Shown in pieces: positions 25,498 through 34,356 of a stretch of DNA of 44,552 nt (within the stretch, counting starts at the first letter, position 1; each line of letters starts with the position of its first letter). Made by a program: the position numbers and the translations under genes. The notes beneath the pieces are model-generated. The model was not told where the DNA came from and ran no database searches. It saw nothing but the letters and a program-made list of their open reading frames with translations. The DNA comes from Clostridia bacterium (GTDB taxonomy: Bacteria > Bacillota > Clostridia > Monoglobales > Monoglobaceae). Location: positions 1 through 44,552 of the forward strand of contig JAFSDN010000043.1 in the NCBI GenBank assembly GCA_017436245.1. The letters are read 5' to 3'.

Positions 25498-26346
25498 ATG
25501 AAAAAGGGTATCAGTATCTGGTCTTTTGCCGGTGCAGACATCAGAGAAAATCTGAAGCTTGCAAAGGATGCGGGTTTTGACGGTGTTGAACTGGCACTTA
25601 ACGAAACGGGTGAATTTTCACTTGAATCAACAAAAGAAGAAGTTCTTGCAATCAAGGCTTTTGGCGAAGAATTGGGTCTTGAATTTTACAGTGTTGCCAG
25701 CGGTCTTTACTGGACATATAATTATACTTCTGCAAATGAAGAAAACGTGAAAAAAGCAAAAGAAGTAACAAAAAAACAGCTTGAGGTTGCTTCATGGCTG
25801 GGATGTGACACAATCCTTGTGGTTCCCGGTGCGGTTGAGGTTGCTTTTGAGCCGGGCGAGGTTGTTGAATATGATGTTGCATATGAGAGAGCACTCTCGG
25901 CCCTGAAAGAGCTTGCACCCTATGCCGAAGAGCTGAAGGTGGCAATCGGTATTGAAAACGTTTGGAACAGATTCCTGCTTTCGCCTGTTGAGATGGCTGA
26001 GTTCATTGACAAGGTTGGCAGTGATTGGGTTGGCTCATACTTTGATGTGGGAAATGTTTTGTATATCGGTTATCCCGAACATTGGATTAAGATTCTCAAT
26101 AAGAGAATCAAGAAGGTTCACTTCAAGGATTACAGAAGGGCTGCAGGGGATCTTCATGGCTTTGTTGACCTTCTTGCAGGTGAGGTTAACTGGCCTGCTG
26201 TTATGGAGCAGTTCAGGAATATCGGATATGACGGTTGGGTTACGGCTGAAATGCTTCCGCCCTATACTCACTATCCTGAAGCGATTCTTTACAACACATC
26301 AACTGCTATGGACTATATATTGGAGGAGGAAAAAAGTAATGATTAA
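25498..26346 (+). CDS. Sugar phosphate isomerase/epimerase (xylose isomerase-like TIM barrel)
   Basis: A 282-residue member of the AP-endonuclease-2/IolE/UlaE superfamily. Probable metal ligands are Glu in IGIENVWNRF, Asp in SYFDVGNV, His in KKVHFKDY and Glu in VTAEMLPP. Such enzymes interconvert keto-sugars or dehydrate inososes; the substrate cannot be told. ATG 25498 follows AGAGGAGG (25483-25490). It overlaps the next gene by 8 bases, so the pair works together: a dehydrogenase generating or consuming a keto-sugar that this enzyme epimerises. Confidence 0.85.
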   Translation: MKKGISIWSFAGADIRENLKLAKDAGFDGVELALNETGEFSLESTKEEVLAIKAFGEELGLEFYSVASGLYWTYNYTSANEENVKKAKEVTKKQLEVASWLGCDTILVVPGAVEVAFEPGEVVEYDVAYERALSALKELAPYAEELKVAIGIENVWNRFLLSPVEMAEFIDKVGSDWVGSYFDVGNVLYIGYPEHWIKILNKRIKKVHFKDYRRAAGDLHGFVDLLAGEVNWPAVMEQFRNIGYDGWVTAEMLPPYTHYPEAILYNTSTAMDYILEEEKSND

Positions 26347-27337
26347 AGTAGGATTGATTGGTTGCGGTTTTATGGGCGGTATGCACTCGGCTTGCTATGA
26401 TGCAATTGACGGTGCAAAGGTTGTTGCTGTTGCTGACGTGAGACCTGAAAAGGCAGAAGAGATTGCAAAGGTTCACGGTGCTGAAATATATGCAACAGGC
26501 ATGGATTTGATTGCAAATGCAGATGTGGATGTGGTTGACATTTGTCTTCCTACATATCTTCACACAGAGCACGCAGTTGCGGCAATGAAGGCAGGTAAGA
26601 ATGTTTTTGTTGAAAAGCCCGTTTGCCTCAATGAAGAAGAATGTGAGCTTTTGCTTGCAACAGAAAAAGAGACGGGTGCAAAGGTTCAGATTGGTCAGGT
26701 TATTAGATTCTGGGATGAATATGTATGGCTTAAAGAAGCATACGACAAGCGTGAATACGGCGAAATTCAGTCTGCTGTGTTCAAACGTCTCAGCTCATAC
26801 CCCACATGGGCATGGGAAGGCTGGCTCCATGACGCTTCAAAGAGCGGTTCAATGGCACTTGACCTCCACATCCATGATGTTGACTTTATGAGATACCTTA
26901 TGGGCGAGCCTGATGACCTTGTTTCAAGAGCTGTGAGAGACGATAAGGGAATTATTGAACAGATTTTCACAACCTTTAATTATGGCGATGTTGCTGTTTC
27001 TGTTGAAGGCTGCTGGGACTATCCTGCGGACTTCCCCTTTGCGGCAAATTTCCGTGTTAAATTTGAAAAGGCAACTGTTGTTAATGATGCAAACGGTCTT
27101 GCTGTTTATCCTGTTGAGGGAGGAGTTATTAAGCCCGAAATCAAGCCTTCATTTGAAGGTACACATGATATTGGCGGAAACCTTTCAAGCCTTGGCGGTT
27201 ATTATAATGAGCTCAAGTATTTCATTGAGAAGCTTGAAGCAGGTGAGGCTCTGGAAGTTGCTCCCTTGTGCGAGGGCGTGAAATCGGCAAAGCTGATTTA
27301 CAAGGAAATTGCAAGCGTTGGCGGCGCACAAAAGTAA
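26339..27337 (+). CDS. Gfo/Idh/MocA family oxidoreductase
   Basis: A 332-residue NAD(P)-dependent sugar dehydrogenase. The Rossmann motif is VGLIGCGFMGGMH (residues 4-16), the family Lys is in KNVFVEKPVC, and the catalytic His is in LDLHIHDVDFM. ATG 26339 overlaps the isomerase stop (ATGATTAA) and has GGAGGAGGA 8 nt upstream. The long open frame upstream of this ATG is only the shadow of the isomerase gene. Likely substrates are inositol- or glucoside-type sugars; not resolvable. A terminator follows. Confidence 0.88.
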   Translation: MIKVGLIGCGFMGGMHSACYDAIDGAKVVAVADVRPEKAEEIAKVHGAEIYATGMDLIANADVDVVDICLPTYLHTEHAVAAMKAGKNVFVEKPVCLNEEECELLLATEKETGAKVQIGQVIRFWDEYVWLKEAYDKREYGEIQSAVFKRLSSYPTWAWEGWLHDASKSGSMALDLHIHDVDFMRYLMGEPDDLVSRAVRDDKGIIEQIFTTFNYGDVAVSVEGCWDYPADFPFAANFRVKFEKATVVNDANGLAVYPVEGGVIKPEIKPSFEGTHDIGGNLSSLGGYYNELKYFIEKLEAGEALEVAPLCEGVKSAKLIYKEIASVGGAQK

Positions 27338-27361
27338 AATCAAAATAAGATAATAAAAAAC

Positions 27362-27391
27362 AAAAAGGATGGGCGTTGCACCATCCTTTTT
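27362..27391. terminator. Terminator after the Gfo/Idh/MocA gene
   Basis: AAAAAGGATGG (27362-27372) / CCATCCTTTTT (27381-27391) with an 8-nt loop; symmetric, so active in either direction. Confidence 0.85.
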
Positions 27392-27404
27392 ATTGTCAAA
27401 ACCA

Positions 27405-27435
27405 ACAAAAACGACCGCTCGGTGGAGCGGTCGTT
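27405..27435 (-). terminator. Terminator of nifJ
   Basis: AACGACCGCTC (27410-27420) / GAGCGGTCGTT (27425-27435) with a 4-nt loop. On the minus strand it is followed by a T run, 17 bases after the nifJ stop. Confidence 0.88.
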
Positions 27436-27451
27436 TGAAGTATTCAAGAAA

Positions 27452-30400
27452 TTAGCATTCAGCGTTCTTCTTGTAGATTTCGTATCTTTCGATAAGGTCT
27501 TTTTCAGCCTTGTCAAAGAGCTGAGCTGCAACTTCGGGGAATGCTTTCTTGAGCATGAGATAACGGTTTTCACCTTCAAGGAATTCCTTAATTGTGCCTG
27601 TGGGCTCTTTTGAGTCAAGGATGAAGGGGTTCTTGCCTTCTTTTTTGAGTGTGGGGTTGTATCTCCAGAGGTGCCAGTAGCCTGTCTGAACAGCCTTCTT
27701 TTCTTCAGCGATTGTGTTTGCCATACCTGTCTTGATACCGTGGTTGATACAAGGAGCATAAGCAATAATCAGTGAAGGACCGGGATAAGCTTCGGCTTCC
27801 TTAATTGCCTTGAGAGCCTGGTTCATATCAGCACCAAGAGCTATCTGAGCAACGTAAACATAGCCGTAAGTTGTACCAATCATACCAAGGTCTTTCTTCT
27901 TAACCTTCATACCTGAAGCTGCGAACTTAGCAACTGCAGCAGTAGGTGTAGCCTTTGAAGCCTGACCGCCGGTGTTTGAGTAAACTTCTGTATCTACAAC
28001 AAAGATGTTGATGTCTTCGCCTGATGCGATAACGTGGTCAAGACCGCCGTAACCGATGTCGTAAGCCCAACCGTCACCACCGAATACCCACTGTGATCTC
28101 TTGATGAGGAAGTCGGTACGGTCAGCGATTTCTTTGATTGCGGGATTGGTCATATCAGCATCTTTAATGAGAGCTTCGATATTCTTTGCAGCTGCCTTTG
28201 ATGCTTCTGCGTTGTCCTTACCTTCAATCCAAGCCTTGAATGCGTCAGCCAGTTCGGGCTTAACGGTATCCATAACTGAGTTCATTCTGTTAACCAGAGT
28301 GTTTCTGATTTTCTTGTTGGCCATAACCATACCAAGACCGAATTCAGCGTTGTCTTCGAAGAGTGAGTTAGCCCATGCAGGACCCTTGCCTTCAGCATTC
28401 TTGCAGTAAGGCATTGAAGGAGCACTACCGCCCCAGATTGATGTACAACCTGTTGCGTTTGCAACCATCATTCTGTCACCGAAGAGCTGAGTGATGAGCT
28501 TGATGTAAGGTGTTTCACCACAACCTGCACAAGCGCCTGAGAATTCAAGCATAGGCGTTGCGAACTGTGAGTTCTTTGTGCTCTTTGTGATGTCAATCTG
28601 ATCCTGCTTTGAGGAAACAGTCATAGCGAATTCCCAATTGGGAGCTTCCTTTTCAACTTCAGCAATGGGCTTCATTGTGAGGGCTTTTTCCTTAGCGGGA
28701 CAAACCTGAGCACAAACACCACAACCAAGACAGTCGAGAGGAGATACCTGCATTCTGTATTCCATACCTGCAAAGCCTGTAGCTGCCTTTGTTGCGAAAC
28801 CTTCGGGCTTCTTAGCAGCTTCGTCAGCGTTCAAAAGAACAGGACGGATTGCAGCGTGAGGACAAACAAGTGAACACTGGTTACACTGGATACACTTGTC
28901 AATATCCCATGCAGGAACGTTAACTGCAACACCACGCTTTTCGTATCTTGATGTACCTGTTTCAAAAGTACCATCTTCAATACCTGCGAATGTGCTTACG
29001 GGGAGCTTGTTACCAGCCTGTGCATTAACGGGCTGAACAATGTTCTTGATGAAGTCGGGAACGTTGTTTTCCTTAACGTTCTTGTCAACAGCATCTTTCC
29101 AAGCGGCGGGAACGTCAACCTTAATAAGTGCTTCAATTGCACCGTCAACTGCATCGCAGTTCATCTTAACAATTTCGTCACCCTTCTTGCCGTATGTCTT
29201 CTTGATAGCAGCTTTAATAAGTTCAACAGCCTTTTCAAAAGGAATAACTTCAGCCAGCTTGAAGAAAGCACTCTGAGTAACCATGTTGATTCTGTTTGGT
29301 CCAAGACCTACCTTAACTGCAACGTCAACTGCATTGATGATGTAGAAGTTGATTTCGTTTTCAGCAAGATATTTCTTGACATTTGCAGGAAGATGTTCTT
29401 CCAGTTCTTCGGGAGACCATACACAGTTGAGGAGGAATGTTCCGCCCTTCTTGAGCCCTTCAAGAACATCATACTGTGTGAGGTAAGCAGGCTTGTGGCA
29501 AGCAATGTAGTCAGCTTCATCAAGGAGATATGTTGACTTGATGGGCTTCTTACCGAATCTCAAGTGAGACATTGTTACGCCGCCTGATTTCTTTGAGTCA
29601 TAATCAAAATATGCCTGAGCATAAAGGTCGGTATTGTCACCGATAATCTTGATTGCATCTTTGTTTGCACCAACAGTACCGTCACTACCGAAGCCCCAGA
29701 ACTTACAACGTGTTGTGCCCTCGGGAGCAGCGTTGATTTTTTCGGGAAGTTCAAGTGAGAGGTTTGTAACGTCATCAACGATACCGATTGTGAAGTTGTG
29801 CTTGGGAGCGTCTGCATCAAGGTTATTGAATACTGCCATAATCTGTGTGGGAGTTGTGTCTTTTGAACCAAGACCGTAACGACCGCCAACGATTTTGGGA
29901 GCATTTTCCTTGCCATAGTAAAGGTTGCAAACGTCAAGGAAGAGAGGTTCGCCAATTGAACCGGGTTCCTTTGTTCTGTCAAGAACAGCAATCTTTTCAA
30001 CAGTTTCGGGGATTACGTCAAAGAAGTACTTAGCTGAGAAGGGTCTGTAAAGGTGAACCTTCACAACACCAACCTTGCCGCCGCGTGCATTGATGTAATC
30101 AACTGTTTCTTCAATAGCTTCGCATACAGAACCCATAGCAACGATAACCTTTGTTGCATCAGGAGCACCGTAGTAGTTGAAGGGCTTGTATTCTCTGCCT
30201 GTGATTTTTGAAATATCCTTCATATAGTCAGCAACTATACCGGGGATAGCATCATAATACTTGTTTGCAGCTTCTCTGCCCTGGAAGTAAATATCCGAGT
30301 TCTGAGCTGTACCGCGGAGAACAGGATGTTCAGGGTTGAGAGCGTTGTCTTTGAATGCTTTGAGAGCATCCCAGTCAAGAAGACCTTTGAGATCTTCATA

Positions 30401-30961
30401 GTCCATAACTTCAACCTTCTGAATTTCGTGTGAAGTTCTGAATCCGTCAAAGAAGTGGAGGAAGGGAACTCTGCCCTTGATTGAAGCAAGGTGAGCAAGA
30501 CCTGCAAGATCCATTGTTTCCTGAACACTGCCTGATGCCAGCATTGCAAAACCTGTCTGACGACAAGCCATAACGTCCTGATGGTCACCAAAGATGTTGA
30601 GTGCATGAGCTGCAAGAGCACGGGCACTAACGTGGAAAACTGTGGGAAGAAGTTCACCTGCAATTTTGTACATGTTGGGGATCATAAGGAGAAGACCCTG
30701 TGATGCTGTGAATGTTGTTGTCAAAGCACCTGCCTGAAGTGAACCGTGAACGGCACCGGCAGCACCTGCTTCTGACTGCATTTCAACAACGTCAACTGTT
30801 TCGCCGAAGATATTCTTCAGACCGTCTGCACTCCACTGGTCAACATTTTCTGCCATGTTTGAAGAGGGAGTGATAGGATAGATAGCAGCAACTTCAGTAA
30901 ACGCATAGGCGCAATGTGCAGCAGCGCTGTTACCATCCATGGTTTTCATTTTTTTAGCCAT
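27452..30961 (-). CDS. nifJ: Pyruvate:ferredoxin (flavodoxin) oxidoreductase
   Basis: Oxidises pyruvate to acetyl-CoA and CO2 and reduces ferredoxin; the central pyruvate enzyme of anaerobes. The single 1169-residue chain carries all domains in order: the N-terminal domain I (AAIYPITPSSNMAE), domain II/III, the two-cluster ferredoxin domain (CIQCNQCSLVCP and CLGCGVCAQVCP), and the C-terminal TPP domain with the third-cluster cysteine CAGCGETPYIK and GDGWAYDIGYGG for TPP/Mg. AAGGAGG precedes ATG 30961. Codon use is strongly biased (few rare codons), suggesting very high expression. A Rex-like site lies upstream. Confidence 0.96.
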   Translation of the reverse strand: MAKKMKTMDGNSAAAHCAYAFTEVAAIYPITPSSNMAENVDQWSADGLKNIFGETVDVVEMQSEAGAAGAVHGSLQAGALTTTFTASQGLLLMIPNMYKIAGELLPTVFHVSARALAAHALNIFGDHQDVMACRQTGFAMLASGSVQETMDLAGLAHLASIKGRVPFLHFFDGFRTSHEIQKVEVMDYEDLKGLLDWDALKAFKDNALNPEHPVLRGTAQNSDIYFQGREAANKYYDAIPGIVADYMKDISKITGREYKPFNYYGAPDATKVIVAMGSVCEAIEETVDYINARGGKVGVVKVHLYRPFSAKYFFDVIPETVEKIAVLDRTKEPGSIGEPLFLDVCNLYYGKENAPKIVGGRYGLGSKDTTPTQIMAVFNNLDADAPKHNFTIGIVDDVTNLSLELPEKINAAPEGTTRCKFWGFGSDGTVGANKDAIKIIGDNTDLYAQAYFDYDSKKSGGVTMSHLRFGKKPIKSTYLLDEADYIACHKPAYLTQYDVLEGLKKGGTFLLNCVWSPEELEEHLPANVKKYLAENEINFYIINAVDVAVKVGLGPNRINMVTQSAFFKLAEVIPFEKAVELIKAAIKKTYGKKGDEIVKMNCDAVDGAIEALIKVDVPAAWKDAVDKNVKENNVPDFIKNIVQPVNAQAGNKLPVSTFAGIEDGTFETGTSRYEKRGVAVNVPAWDIDKCIQCNQCSLVCPHAAIRPVLLNADEAAKKPEGFATKAATGFAGMEYRMQVSPLDCLGCGVCAQVCPAKEKALTMKPIAEVEKEAPNWEFAMTVSSKQDQIDITKSTKNSQFATPMLEFSGACAGCGETPYIKLITQLFGDRMMVANATGCTSIWGGSAPSMPYCKNAEGKGPAWANSLFEDNAEFGLGMVMANKKIRNTLVNRMNSVMDTVKPELADAFKAWIEGKDNAEASKAAAKNIEALIKDADMTNPAIKEIADRTDFLIKRSQWVFGGDGWAYDIGYGGLDHVIASGEDINIFVVDTEVYSNTGGQASKATPTAAVAKFAASGMKVKKKDLGMIGTTYGYVYVAQIALGADMNQALKAIKEAEAYPGPSLIIAYAPCINHGIKTGMANTIAEEKKAVQTGYWHLWRYNPTLKKEGKNPFILDSKEPTGTIKEFLEGENRYLMLKKAFPEVAAQLFDKAEKDLIERYEIYKKNAEC

Positions 30962-31037
30962 GAAAATAAGCCTCCTTAAAATATATATAATTAATTAATT
31001 TTAACTAATTTGTGCGGCGCATAGTCACACAGCAAAT

Positions 31038-31066
31038 ATTATATCACAACTTGTACAGAAATTCAA
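31038..31066 (-). promoter_or_regulatory. nifJ promoter
   Basis: On the minus strand TTGAAT (complement of 31061-31066), 17-bp spacer ending GTTGTGA, TATAAT (complement of 31038-31043); extended -10. Confidence 0.75.
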
Positions 31067-31106
31067 ATATATTTTGAAAAAAAATCAAAAAATTTAAAAA
31101 TTTCTG

Positions 31107-31138
31107 TTTTTAACAGATTATTGTTAAAAATTTGACAA
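31107..31138. promoter_or_regulatory. Rex-like operator overlapping a palindrome, upstream of nifJ
   Basis: 31121-31138 reads TTGTTAAAAATTTGACAA, which differs from the Clostridia Rex consensus TTGTTAA-N4-TTAACAA at one half-site base. It overlaps a second inverted repeat, TTTTTAACA (31107-31115) / TGTTAAAAA (31122-31130). The centre is about 60 bp upstream of the nifJ -35 box, farther than a simple steric block. Confidence 0.5.
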
Positions 31139-31162
31139 TATTTTGATTAATTACACAAACAA

Positions 31163-31915
31163 TTACATAATTTGCAAAGCGGGAAAACTCTCCGAAAAGA
31201 TTACGGCATTGTCGTTTTCGGTTATGAGAAAATCAACATGGTTAAGGGTTGTTTGCTTGTAGGGGGACTTGGTTCCTAATTTTTCGCTGTCGCACAGGAA
31301 GATTTTTTGTTCGGAATTCTGGAGCATCACATTCCGCACAAGGACTTCTTCACGGGTGCAATCGGATATAATGCCGTCCTCCGAGAGTGATTTTGTGGAA
31401 AAGAAGACTTTGTGGGCACGTATATTTTCGAATATACTGTGTGCATCTGCTCCAATCAGGCAGTTTCGGTTTTCGGAGCTTAGTATGCCGCCCGATGAAA
31501 TGACCCTGAGCGCCGAATTGGACAAAAGACTGAGAATTTCAATATTATTTGTTATAACCGTCAGAGTGCTGTCGGACATAATTTCGTTTGCCAGATAAAA
31601 AGAGGTGGAGGACTGGTCAAGAAAAATAATGTCACCATCTCTGAGCAGGGATTTTGCCTTTTTTGCGATAATTTTTTTTTCGTTTATATTATGGTGGGAG
31701 CGCTTGATAAAGGACACAACATTTGAAAAACTTTTGACAAGCTCTGCCCCTCCGTATGTTTTTTTGATTATTCCCTTTTGCTCCAATGCTGTCAAATCTC
31801 TGCGAATGCTGGATTCACTGGTATAGAGCTTTTCGCAGAGTGTTTTGACCGTAACAAAGCCGTCTTCGGTTTTCAAAAAATTGATTATTTCCCGTTCTCT
31901 TTCGTTTTTCAGCAT
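31163..31915 (-). CDS. DeoR family transcriptional regulator
   Basis: A 250-residue sugar-phosphate-responsive repressor. The N-terminal winged helix is VTVKTLCEKLYTSESSIRRDLTALEQKGIIKKTYGGAEL, the DeoR signature; the C-terminal DeoRC domain has the ribose-5-phosphate isomerase-like fold (DGDIIFLDQSSTSFYLA, TNNIEILSLL, SSGGILSSENRNCLIG). ATG 31915 follows AAGGGGAATT. It diverges from the araM-like gene; a 17-bp palindrome at that promoter is the likely operator. It probably responds to a phosphorylated product of that pathway. Confidence 0.88.
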   Translation of the reverse strand: MLKNEREREIINFLKTEDGFVTVKTLCEKLYTSESSIRRDLTALEQKGIIKKTYGGAELVKSFSNVVSFIKRSHHNINEKKIIAKKAKSLLRDGDIIFLDQSSTSFYLANEIMSDSTLTVITNNIEILSLLSNSALRVISSGGILSSENRNCLIGADAHSIFENIRAHKVFFSTKSLSEDGIISDCTREEVLVRNVMLQNSEQKIFLCDSEKLGTKSPYKQTTLNHVDFLITENDNAVIFSESFPALQIM

Positions 31916-31988
31916 ATCTAATTCCCCTTTTGGCTGATTAATTCTGATTTTTATTCAAAAACAATCACATAACTGCCTAAAACTGACC

Positions 31989-32005
31989 ATATTTTGACAA
32001 AATAT
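31989..32005. promoter_or_regulatory. Probable DeoR operator
   Basis: Perfect palindrome ATATTTTG-A-CAAAATAT, touching the -35 box of the araM-like gene and lying between the divergent regulator and its presumed target. Confidence 0.55.
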
Positions 32006-32033
32006 TGATTTATTTTGATAAAAACAGTATACT
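32005..32033 (+). promoter_or_regulatory. Promoter of the araM-like gene
   Basis: TTGATT (32005-32010), 17-bp spacer, TATACT (32028-32033). Confidence 0.65.
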
Positions 32034-32078
32034 ACATTTATCAGCAAATGTAAATATAAAAATTATGGGTGAAGAATT

Positions 32079-33347
32079 ATGGATATTAACAGTATTTTAA
32101 AAGGTGTGGAATGTTCATGCGGAAAGATGCACAGCTGTAACATTGAATATGTGTATATTGAAAAGAATGCAGTGCTCAGAATGACCGAAATCTGCAAGGA
32201 TTACAATAATATTCTGATTGTTGCAGATGAAAATACATTCTCGGCGGCGGGCAATTCGGTTGAAAAAGTGCTTGAAAATAAAAAAATAAATAAAGTTATA
32301 TTTGGTGGACAAAGAATTCTTATTCCCGATGAAGACGCCATAAAAACTGTGGATGAACAGCTTGCGGACGTTGAGTTGATTATTGGAATCGGGTCAGGGG
32401 TTATTCAGGATTTATGTAAATACGTTTCGTTCTTTTCGGGGATTCCGTATATGGTGGTTGCAACTGCTCCTTCAATGGATGGGTATGCATCGGATGGTGC
32501 AGCCATGATTCTCAAAGGAATGAAGGAAACGGTGAAGGCAGGACTTCCCAAAGCCATTATTGCAGATACGGAAATTCTTAAAAATGCTCCAATGGAAATG
32601 ATAAAAGCAGGCTATGGTGATATTATAGGCAAATATTCTGCCCTTTGCGACTGGAAGCTCAGTGAGGCGGTGAATGGTGAATATTTTTGTCAGTATATTT
32701 ATGACACTACTTATGATATGATACAGAGTACTCTTGATACTGCAAAGGGGTTGCTTGAAAGGGATGAAAAGAGTGTAAAGGCTCTTATGGAGGCTTTGAT
32801 TGTTGTTGGAATTATGATGAGCTTTGCAGGCTCATCACGACCTGCATCGGGTAGTGAACATCACCTTTCACATTTCTTTGAGATTGTGGGAATTATTAAT
32901 TCTGAGCCTTATTTTCCTCATGGAATTGACGTTGCTTATTCAACGGTTGTTACGGCAGAAATCAGAGAGAATATATTGAAAAAGACTTTTTCAGATAAGT
33001 TATATCGGGTGTCCGAAGATGAGTATGTTGGAAAAATGAAAGAAATATATAAAAATGTGGCTGACGAATGTATTGCTTTGCAGAACAGAGTGGGAAATTA
33101 TACTGCAGAAAGAATCAATGTATATAAGAAAAAAGAAGCAGAAATCAGAGAGATTCTTGCCCAAATGCCCAAGGCTGATGAAATAAAGGATATGCTTTCA
33201 CTTGCTGAAATTGACGTCTCGGAGTTTTATGAAATGTACGGTGAAAAGAAGATTAAAGATGCTGTGCTTTATGCAAAGGATTTGAAGGACAGATATACGG
33301 TGCTTTGGTTCAATTACGACACAGGTGGAGGTTATAAGAATGAATAA
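32079..33347 (+). CDS. AraM-type sn-glycerol-1-phosphate dehydrogenase family protein
   Basis: Relatives reduce dihydroxyacetone phosphate to sn-glycerol-1-phosphate with NAD(P)H, using Ni or Zn. The 422-residue protein has the nucleotide motif IIGIGSGVIQDLCKY, the signature YMVVATAPSMDGYAS, and metal ligands Asp in AGYGDIIGKY, His in GSEHHLSHF and His in YFPHGIDVAY. The C-terminal 80 residues are longer than in archaeal enzymes, as in Bacillus AraM. ATG 32079 is used. It overlaps the HAD gene by 8 bases. In B. subtilis araM also neighbours the HAD gene araL, so the pairing is conserved, but no arabinose genes are here. Confidence 0.85.
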   Translation: MDINSILKGVECSCGKMHSCNIEYVYIEKNAVLRMTEICKDYNNILIVADENTFSAAGNSVEKVLENKKINKVIFGGQRILIPDEDAIKTVDEQLADVELIIGIGSGVIQDLCKYVSFFSGIPYMVVATAPSMDGYASDGAAMILKGMKETVKAGLPKAIIADTEILKNAPMEMIKAGYGDIIGKYSALCDWKLSEAVNGEYFCQYIYDTTYDMIQSTLDTAKGLLERDEKSVKALMEALIVVGIMMSFAGSSRPASGSEHHLSHFFEIVGIINSEPYFPHGIDVAYSTVVTAEIRENILKKTFSDKLYRVSEDEYVGKMKEIYKNVADECIALQNRVGNYTAERINVYKKKEAEIREILAQMPKADEIKDMLSLAEIDVSEFYEMYGEKKIKDAVLYAKDLKDRYTVLWFNYDTGGGYKNE

Positions 33348-34062
33348 GGAAGATATAAAAGTTGTTGCAATGGATTTGGACGGAACGCTGACTCAGCACA
33401 AGCAACTGCTTGATGCGGAAAATCGGGCGGCACTGGACAGGCTTGCAGAAAAATATAAATTGTTGATGGTTGGCGCAGGTCAGGTTATGAGAATTTTTAA
33501 CCAGCTGGGAGCATATCCCATTGACATAATCGGAAATTACGGCTTGCAGTATGGTGAATATAATGAAAATACAAAAACCATTGATATTGTGAGAGATTTG
33601 ACCTTTCCCACAGATAAGCCTTCGGTGGAGAAGAGGGTGACGATGCTCAGAGAAAAATACGGATTCACGGAATTTTCGGGCGAAAATGTGGAGTTTCATC
33701 CGTCGGGATGTGTGACGTTTCCCATTCTGGGCACAACGGCAAAATCGGAAGATAAGCTGAAGTTTGACCCCGACCGTGCCAAGCGAAGAAAAATATATGA
33801 TGATGTCTCAGAGGTCTTTTCGGATTATACGGTTTTTGTCGGAGGTTCGTCATCCTTTGATATGGCGCCCACTCCGTATAATAAGTATTATGCTCTTGAT
33901 GAATACTGCAAAGAGCATAATCTGGAACATAAAAATGTGGTTTATATCGGAGATGACTACGGTTTGGGAGGTAATGACGAATCGGTTTACAGGTCGGATT
34001 TTCCGTATTTGACAATTGATGATTACAGAACTTTTCCGCAGGTGATAAGGGAGATTTTGTAG
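33340..34062 (+). CDS. HAD-superfamily phosphatase
   Basis: A 240-residue phosphatase. Motif I is MDLDGTLTQH with nucleophile Asp12 and acid Asp14, motif II is LMVGAGQ, and motif IV is VYIGDDYGLGGND. The cap looks like the Cof/phosphomannomutase-type IIB class. ATG 33340 overlaps the dehydrogenase stop (ATGAATAA) and has GGAGG upstream, so it is translationally coupled. I infer that it dephosphorylates the product or a side product of the AraM-like enzyme. Substrate not shown by sequence. Confidence 0.85.
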   Translation: MNKEDIKVVAMDLDGTLTQHKQLLDAENRAALDRLAEKYKLLMVGAGQVMRIFNQLGAYPIDIIGNYGLQYGEYNENTKTIDIVRDLTFPTDKPSVEKRVTMLREKYGFTEFSGENVEFHPSGCVTFPILGTTAKSEDKLKFDPDRAKRRKIYDDVSEVFSDYTVFVGGSSSFDMAPTPYNKYYALDEYCKEHNLEHKNVVYIGDDYGLGGNDESVYRSDFPYLTIDDYRTFPQVIREIL

Positions 34063-34113
34063 CAAAGCTTGATGGAGAGGTGCTTTCAAGTGAAGAAGAC
34101 TTGTGGTAAATAA

Positions 34114-34138
34114 GATTCTTCGACAAGCTCAGAATGAC
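34114..34138. repeat. Dispersed repeat, half unit GATTCTTCGACAAGCTCAG...
   Basis: GATTCTT(34114-34120) CGACAAGCTC AGAATGAC is the reverse orientation of the CATTCTGAGC...GAAGAATC family. The arms ATTCT/AGAAT are self-complementary. Confidence 0.7.
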
Positions 34139-34140
34139 CC

Positions 34141-34180
34141 CTCTCAGTCAGCAAAGCTGACAGCTCTCCCTTGGGGAGAG
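34141..34180. repeat. Two-hairpin interspersed repeat
   Basis: GTCAGC/GCTGAC (34147-34161) and CTCTCCC/GGGAGAG (34164-34180) stand side by side. I have seen similar CTCTCAGTCAGC...GGGAGAG units as multi-copy repeats in Clostridia; only one copy is in this window. Confidence 0.6.
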
Positions 34181-34205
34181 ACAAACGAAAATTATGTTGA
34201 AAAAA

Positions 34206-34315
34206 GGCTCTTTGATAAATGTTGGGCTTTGAGCGGAAAAGGTGTTTCGCCTACGCACAGCATGCCATTATCACAAGATAGTTTGCGTCATTCTGAGCAT
34301 AGCGAAGAATCTTTT
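34206..34315. repeat. Second, right-truncated copy of the 143-bp element
   Basis: The left end GGCTCTTTGATAAATGTTGG (34206-34225) matches the terminal repeat at 11766 at most positions. The internal TTTCGCCTACGCACAGCATG and the right repeat unit GTCATTCTGAGCATAGCGAA (34287-34306) are in the same order and spacing as there. The right terminal inverted repeat is missing. Confidence 0.65.
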
Positions 34316-34323
34316 CTGTATAC

Positions 34324-34356
34324 AAAAAAAAATGGCGGAAGAACCGCCATCTTTTT
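34324..34356 (-). terminator. Terminator of tsf
   Basis: ATGGCGG (34332-34338) / CCGCCAT (34344-34350), followed on the minus strand by a run of nine T. Confidence 0.9.

Noticed and set aside
25952..26338. Long N-terminal extension of the Gfo/Idh/MocA protein
   Set aside because: It is the isomerase gene read in another frame; the glycine motif starts right after ATG 26339, which has a good ribosome binding site.
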